Source: Astropecten irregularis (Eukaryota > Echinodermata > Asteroidea > Paxillosida > Astropectinidae). Taken from it: a stretch of DNA of 64,000 nt. Positions 53,001 to 59,000 of the stretch are shown piece by piece. Each line of letters starts with the position of its first letter. The stretch's first letter is position 1. The notes under the pieces were generated by a model. It was given only the letters and a program-made list of their open reading frames with translations, searched no databases and was not told the origin of the DNA. The translations under genes were made by a program, and so were the position numbers. The stretch covers positions 15,520,614 to 15,584,613 of the forward strand of contig OZ020247.1 in assembly GCA_963971285.1 (NCBI GenBank). The letters are read 5' to 3'.

Positions 53001-56000
53001 AGCTCCTTCCTGGTCATGGGTTGGCCTGGTATTGCACTGCTACCAGGATATGGCCCTCTCCCTTCGGGGAAATAAATAAATCCAAAGATAGACATAAATA
53101 TGATTTAAAATGCTCATGGTAGAAAGAAACATTCTTATGATATGGATTGATTTGCGAAAACACCATATAATAATTGTTCGTACTTTTCAGTTCTGTATCG
53201 TTCGCACTTCTCGCAATCTCAACTTTTCGACTAGTCTGCTCTAGTCCTCATCAGGAGAAGGAGAATTAACATTCTTGTGTTTATTATTTCACGCACATGT
53301 TTGATCAGACAAAAGTGCGAGTGCTGTTCAGTGACCTAATACCATTCATGTATTGTACCTCAATAAATCCTAAACAACCTAGTTTGGGTTTTTTCACATC
53401 TCGTTCTTACCTTGGTTGAGAACAGCTGTGGATGAGTTTCTCCATGTCAGACTTCAATGAATCTGAAAGAAAATGACAAGAAGGTCAAGGATCATGAATA
53501 ATGGGGACAAACAGGGGAATCTGCCAGTGTTGGATTACCGTAATTTTCGGAATATTGGCCGGGGCTTAAACATTGTTTTTCACCCTGAAAAATGTCGGTG
53601 CGGCTTAAAATCCAGGCGGCAACATCTGAAGAATAAAACCAACTTGAGGGTATTCATAGATTATATGTAGTTTAACCAACAAAAGAACCCAATCAACAAT
53701 GTTTTAATGTCGCCGCGGTCGTAATAATCAATGGTATATGTAACAAAACCACTAACAGGAAAAAAACAAACCTACAGCGATCGACAGTTGGTACGTATGC
53801 ACATTAATACTTGTATTCTTTGGTTGGTGTCGTACTGGTACTCGATTACAACTTGAGTACATGCAGAAACTTGGCTCTTACTTGATTAAAAGAAAAGTAC
53901 TCGAGAATAAAATGTACTTAATAGCCAATACTCGATAAAAAGTACTCAAAATAAAATGTACTGGGCCAGTACTCGATAAAAAGTACTCAAAAAATAAAAT
54001 GTACTTGGCCCGTACTCGATTCCAAGTATTTCAATTTTGGGAATACTCGACCATTTAGTGTAAATTAAATTTTCGTTACAATTTCACGGTTGATTATGCT
54101 GCCGTTTCCAATAAATTTTAAAATGGGTGTGTAAAGATCATTGGGAGTTAAGTATCAAGAGGAGTACAGTGTCATTTGCAAGGTTTAAAAAAACATTTGT
54201 TTCTGAGAAAAGTGGTACAGATCATCCAATTATAAACATCTCAGGAGAAACAAATTGCATTTTGTGGCACTGTGCGTTGGTACTCTGTACTCAGACGTAG
54301 TCTCAGACTTTGGTACTTGGACTCGGCCCCGTACTCGTCCTTGAATGCACTCGGCCTTGAATGTACTTGTACCCGATACCCTGGACTTGGACTCGGATCT
54401 GAGGACTCGACTCCAACACTGGAATCTGCCACAAATAGCGCTCCGCACTTGCACTAAAAATAGCACCAGATCTCAGACAAACATTGCAACCATGCAAACG
54501 TGTGTGCGTGTGCGCGTCCATGTACACTACGTGTATGAGACAATGTTTGTCTGACATCCGGGGATTTTGTGAAGTCATTAGTGCGGAGCGCTATTAATAG
54601 CTGAAGCAAAAACAGAACATCTGAAGCAAACTGCTAGATATGAGCAAAGGCAGACAAATGGACACCAACCTTTTCTCTTTGCATCGAGATTCACTGCACC
54701 GTCTAGTGCAAGTGATGCTTCTCTCAAAGCTGAAAGGTATTAAAGAGGGGAGTAGATATTGATGATGAGTTCACTATAATCAAAAGGATGTGAATGGATG
54801 TAAGCTGCTCATCAACTGGGATGGCAGCCATGATGATATCAAATGCACAAAATTAGGAGGCTCTGACATTTAAATGACAGCGGTATGAAAACAAGTGCAG
54901 TCAAAATAGACACATATGGATGACGGAATAACATCAGAACAGATAAAAAGTTTGGAGGTTCGAACCCATGTCAAGCCAGGGGTACAGTTCTTATCATTGG
55001 CACTCATTAGAAGTGGTTTAACTCTCAGATGACCAATCGGTTCTTCTCAGAACCATACACTCTTACAAAAGAGATTAAATGGTGTCACCCACCACAAGCC
55101 TACCTCAATTAGTACTTCCACCATGCATAGCTTTAAGTCTTATTTAAATCTGAATTGATTTACACAAAATGCTCATGCAAATCATATTGTCCTTGGTCAG
55201 TTCATATTCCAAGCCTTGAATTAAACGAAGGCCACGGAGGCCATGGTAAGGTTGGGCGGTTTTGAAAAAAATAAAAACCGACAAAACCGTGAGACCCTGA
55301 CTCGGTTAAACCGTAAAACCGTAAAACCGTAGGCTAGTAAAAAACATAACAAAAATAATAAGCGGGCCTAACGCAAATTCACAGACGCAGGAACGTTACA
55401 ACTTGTCTCCAAAGATCACCATTCAAATTACAAAACGATCAAACGAAAATATGAACGAACAAACGAAATAATGAATAAACTTGATGATGTTGACCCTAAT
55501 TACCGGTATTTTTTCAGCGAAAACGCTCGCTGAATTTGACGTATGCTCGCGATCATTTCGACTTCGAATTCACCCGACCGCATGGTCAGCCATTTTGTAC
55601 ACAAATAGTCTTGATCCAAAACGTTCGATCGCTGTTCGTAGTGCGCCCTCACACGACTGATTTGCACCATCACAATTACCCAATAGGCGTACGTACGTAA
55701 AAAACACATCTAAAGTATTGCAAGGACCAAGACAAGTCTATTAATTCCTGGTATTCCGACCGCAACAAACCATGCATCGTGCACAGCACTCAGTACATAC
55801 ACCGCGTGGTCGCTGTGTAGTCACCGTGCGATCGAGATTGTGTGTGCCGTCGAGTGAGCTCTATTGCCCGTGTACGCTGTGTTTTTTTACGCTACAGTAC
55901 CGCGGTGTTTCGGCGCTTTACGACCGAAAAGGTGGCCTTTTCCTTCGCTTTTATCTGTCTATATCTCGGTGCCTTTTGCAGTAATTACAAAGTTTACAAA

Positions 56001-59000
56001 GTAATTACGATTTTCAGCATGATGTATAATAAAATATGTTGCAGACGGTTTTGCGGTTTTCGTAAAATGCCGACCGAAAAAAACCGACAGAAAAATATAA
56101 CCGAGTAAAACCGTAAAACCGGTAAACCGCCCAAGCCTAGGCCATGGCCTACATTGCCCTGGTTCTTGGCCTTGGTGCCCCTTCAAATTTTTCCATAGAC
56201 ATTATGATTTTTTGATGGAAGTGCCTCTTGCAATGGAAAAATGGCCTTGCCCCTTTCAGAACTTAATTCCTGATATTCACCACAATATGCATGATTCAAA
56301 TAGTTGCCTTGCAGTATAGCTTGGTGGCCTATCTGGTAGGATGTCTTCTATCTCCAGCCTTAGTAAGCTGGCAGTTGGGAATTTGGATTCAGGGCCAGCG
56401 TCTTTGAACTGAACTTACCGTCCATAGCCTGATCAAGTTGACCCATCTTAACAAGACACTGCCCTTTCCTATGAAGCACCTTGTAGAGGGAGCTACTGGG
56501 ATATCCACAGCCAATGGCAAGATCACATTCATGAACGGCTAGCTACAGAGGGCGACAATCAAATGAATCTGTGGGCGTTTCAGTGGACACTGACTACGGC
56601 CGTGGCTATAACTGCGCCTTTGAACTGGATTCAGCCAGTAGAATCGGGACGCGCCTTTGGCCGTGTAGGCGCGCCCTCAATAGATGATTTGAATCCATAT
56701 GAACAGCTGAGGTTATGGCAAGCCAAATGATAATCAGTCTTTATCGAGATAAACTTTGTTTATCAAGTGATAAAGAGTTTTTCTCGAAAAACAGAGTTTA
56801 TCTTGTCGGAAACAACCAGTGTTTATCGCCGATAAATAGTGTTTATTGAGTTATTGCCCATTTGGCTTGCCATATGAGGTTGGCCCGGCCACAACAAAGT
56901 CACCTTCCTTTGTGGCTTGATATTTGTGACAAATGGGATGCGGCAACAAAATCACCACGCTGCCAATTGCCACAGCCGCTGCCAGTCAAATGGGACACTG
57001 CCTTACAAAATGAGCCTGAGACATGATATTAGTGCAATTCACAATCTATGTCCATTATTGGGTACAACACTACAATTACAGAGCACAGTAACAATAGGCA
57101 TAGGGGGAGGGTACTGGACTACTGGTGTCATGGTGGAGAGCAGGGTGGGGGGAAAGGAACAAAGATTTACCCAGAAAGATATCTGGACATCCTTCGAGTA
57201 CTGTAAACTTTAACATTTTCCCCTCAATGCTCTGTGATCTGATATAGGAAACAACCCGGTTACAGAAAACAATGGGAGACTTTTGAGATATTGGTGGCAG
57301 CAGACTAAAGTCTAATTTTGCTATCACTGAGCATGCGCGCGCAAATGTGAGCATGCACGCTGATGCACTACCAACTTGAAGACCAGCTCCAAAGTCTCCC
57401 GTTGAATTAATAAATAAAGTTGTCCAATTAGCATTAAGTTACCTCATAATGGCCAAGATGATGAAGTGCTGCTGAACGGTTTGCAATGGCCAGAGCTAAC
57501 TGCACTCTCTGTGAGATATGATTCTCATTATTACCATTCAGACTTCTTGGCGGACACTGGGGTGCTATTTTAATGCTCTATTTTAATAAAGAGAAGAATT
57601 AAGAAATTGGTTCAATCAGTCACACAATCATTGTAGCAAAACAAATGTTCCTTTTTCATATTTAAAATCTTAATTTTGTTAAAGGTAGTATCATACTTTG
57701 GTAAGAAACCAAAAAAGAAATATTCACAGATTTACGTATAACTTACAGGGTATGAAGCTGGTAGTGGTAGAAACATACCGTTAACATTGTTCTGGCTTAA
57801 ATGCTGTATTTATCCAGAAAAGAGTGAAATCAATGACCAAAAACAATTTTGATCTTTTTAAAGATAACAAATTATGGTAAAAAGATTTTAAAAAATACTG
57901 TGGGCATTTTTCACTGTTTTCCCAAAATGTGGGCACTACTTTTTGACAGATGACTGTTACTGTATCTGTCTTGATATTTTTGCCCATGAATCTGTATTTC
58001 TTTGATAAAAACCAAAGTATCATATTACCTTTAATATCAATATTCATTTGAATTTTTTTTTTAAATACATTGAATTTGATTAAATTTTTAAAGGGTGGCA
58101 GAAGGTTTAGTTAACAATTTGCATAAATGTTATGAAAGAAGAGAAACTTCATATGATGTGACTCTGCCCACAACTAAAGATGCTAGATGTATTGGCATCA
58201 TTAGGTTTCCATGACAAAATGAAAGCAACAAATCAACTAAGTAGACAAGATCCGCAAGATGGGCCAATGAGCTCTTTGCATAGTACTTTAAAGGTAATAT
58301 CATACTTTGGTTCATGGGCAAACATATCAAGGAAGATACAGTAACAGTCATCTGTGAAGATTTCAGTCCCATATGGTGCCCACTTTTTGAGAAAACAGTG
58401 AAAAACACCAACGATCTTCAAAAGATCAAAATTGTTTTTGTCATTGGTCTTACTCTTTTGTGGATACAGCTAGTGCTGTGCATTTTCTGAGCTTTTGAAA
58501 ACCGGAAAATGCTTTGAAAAAATAAGCGGTTGCCCGAGCTCCGATTCATAAAAATGAATGATAGCACTATATTACGCACGTGTCGATAATGTGCACGATC
58601 AAATGATGCATAACGCTGTATGTAGGAGTGTGTAAAACATGCTACAAAGATTGTTGCGCCGACGTATACATTCAGTTTTTGGTCTCGATCTACGTTCGTG
58701 TTTGGGAATCTTGCAATGATTTGGTGCCGGCTACCTTACAGAATATTCAGTCAGAATCTTTCATAACTTGCTCAGCGTGACATGTCACATTTCTTACCGA
58801 AAAATCTGCATTGAAGCCGGCTGAAATCCACGGTACCGAGCGCAACTTGAATGCATGCACCAAATACACACGTTGTACGTACGACATGTAGGCTTCCACT
58901 TCCGGCCCGATTGCGAATTGGCGACTGTGTACTGGTGAACAACGTATGCTTTGAATGGTGCGGCGCACATTTTTCTGGATGCAATGCTGCTGCTGCATGG

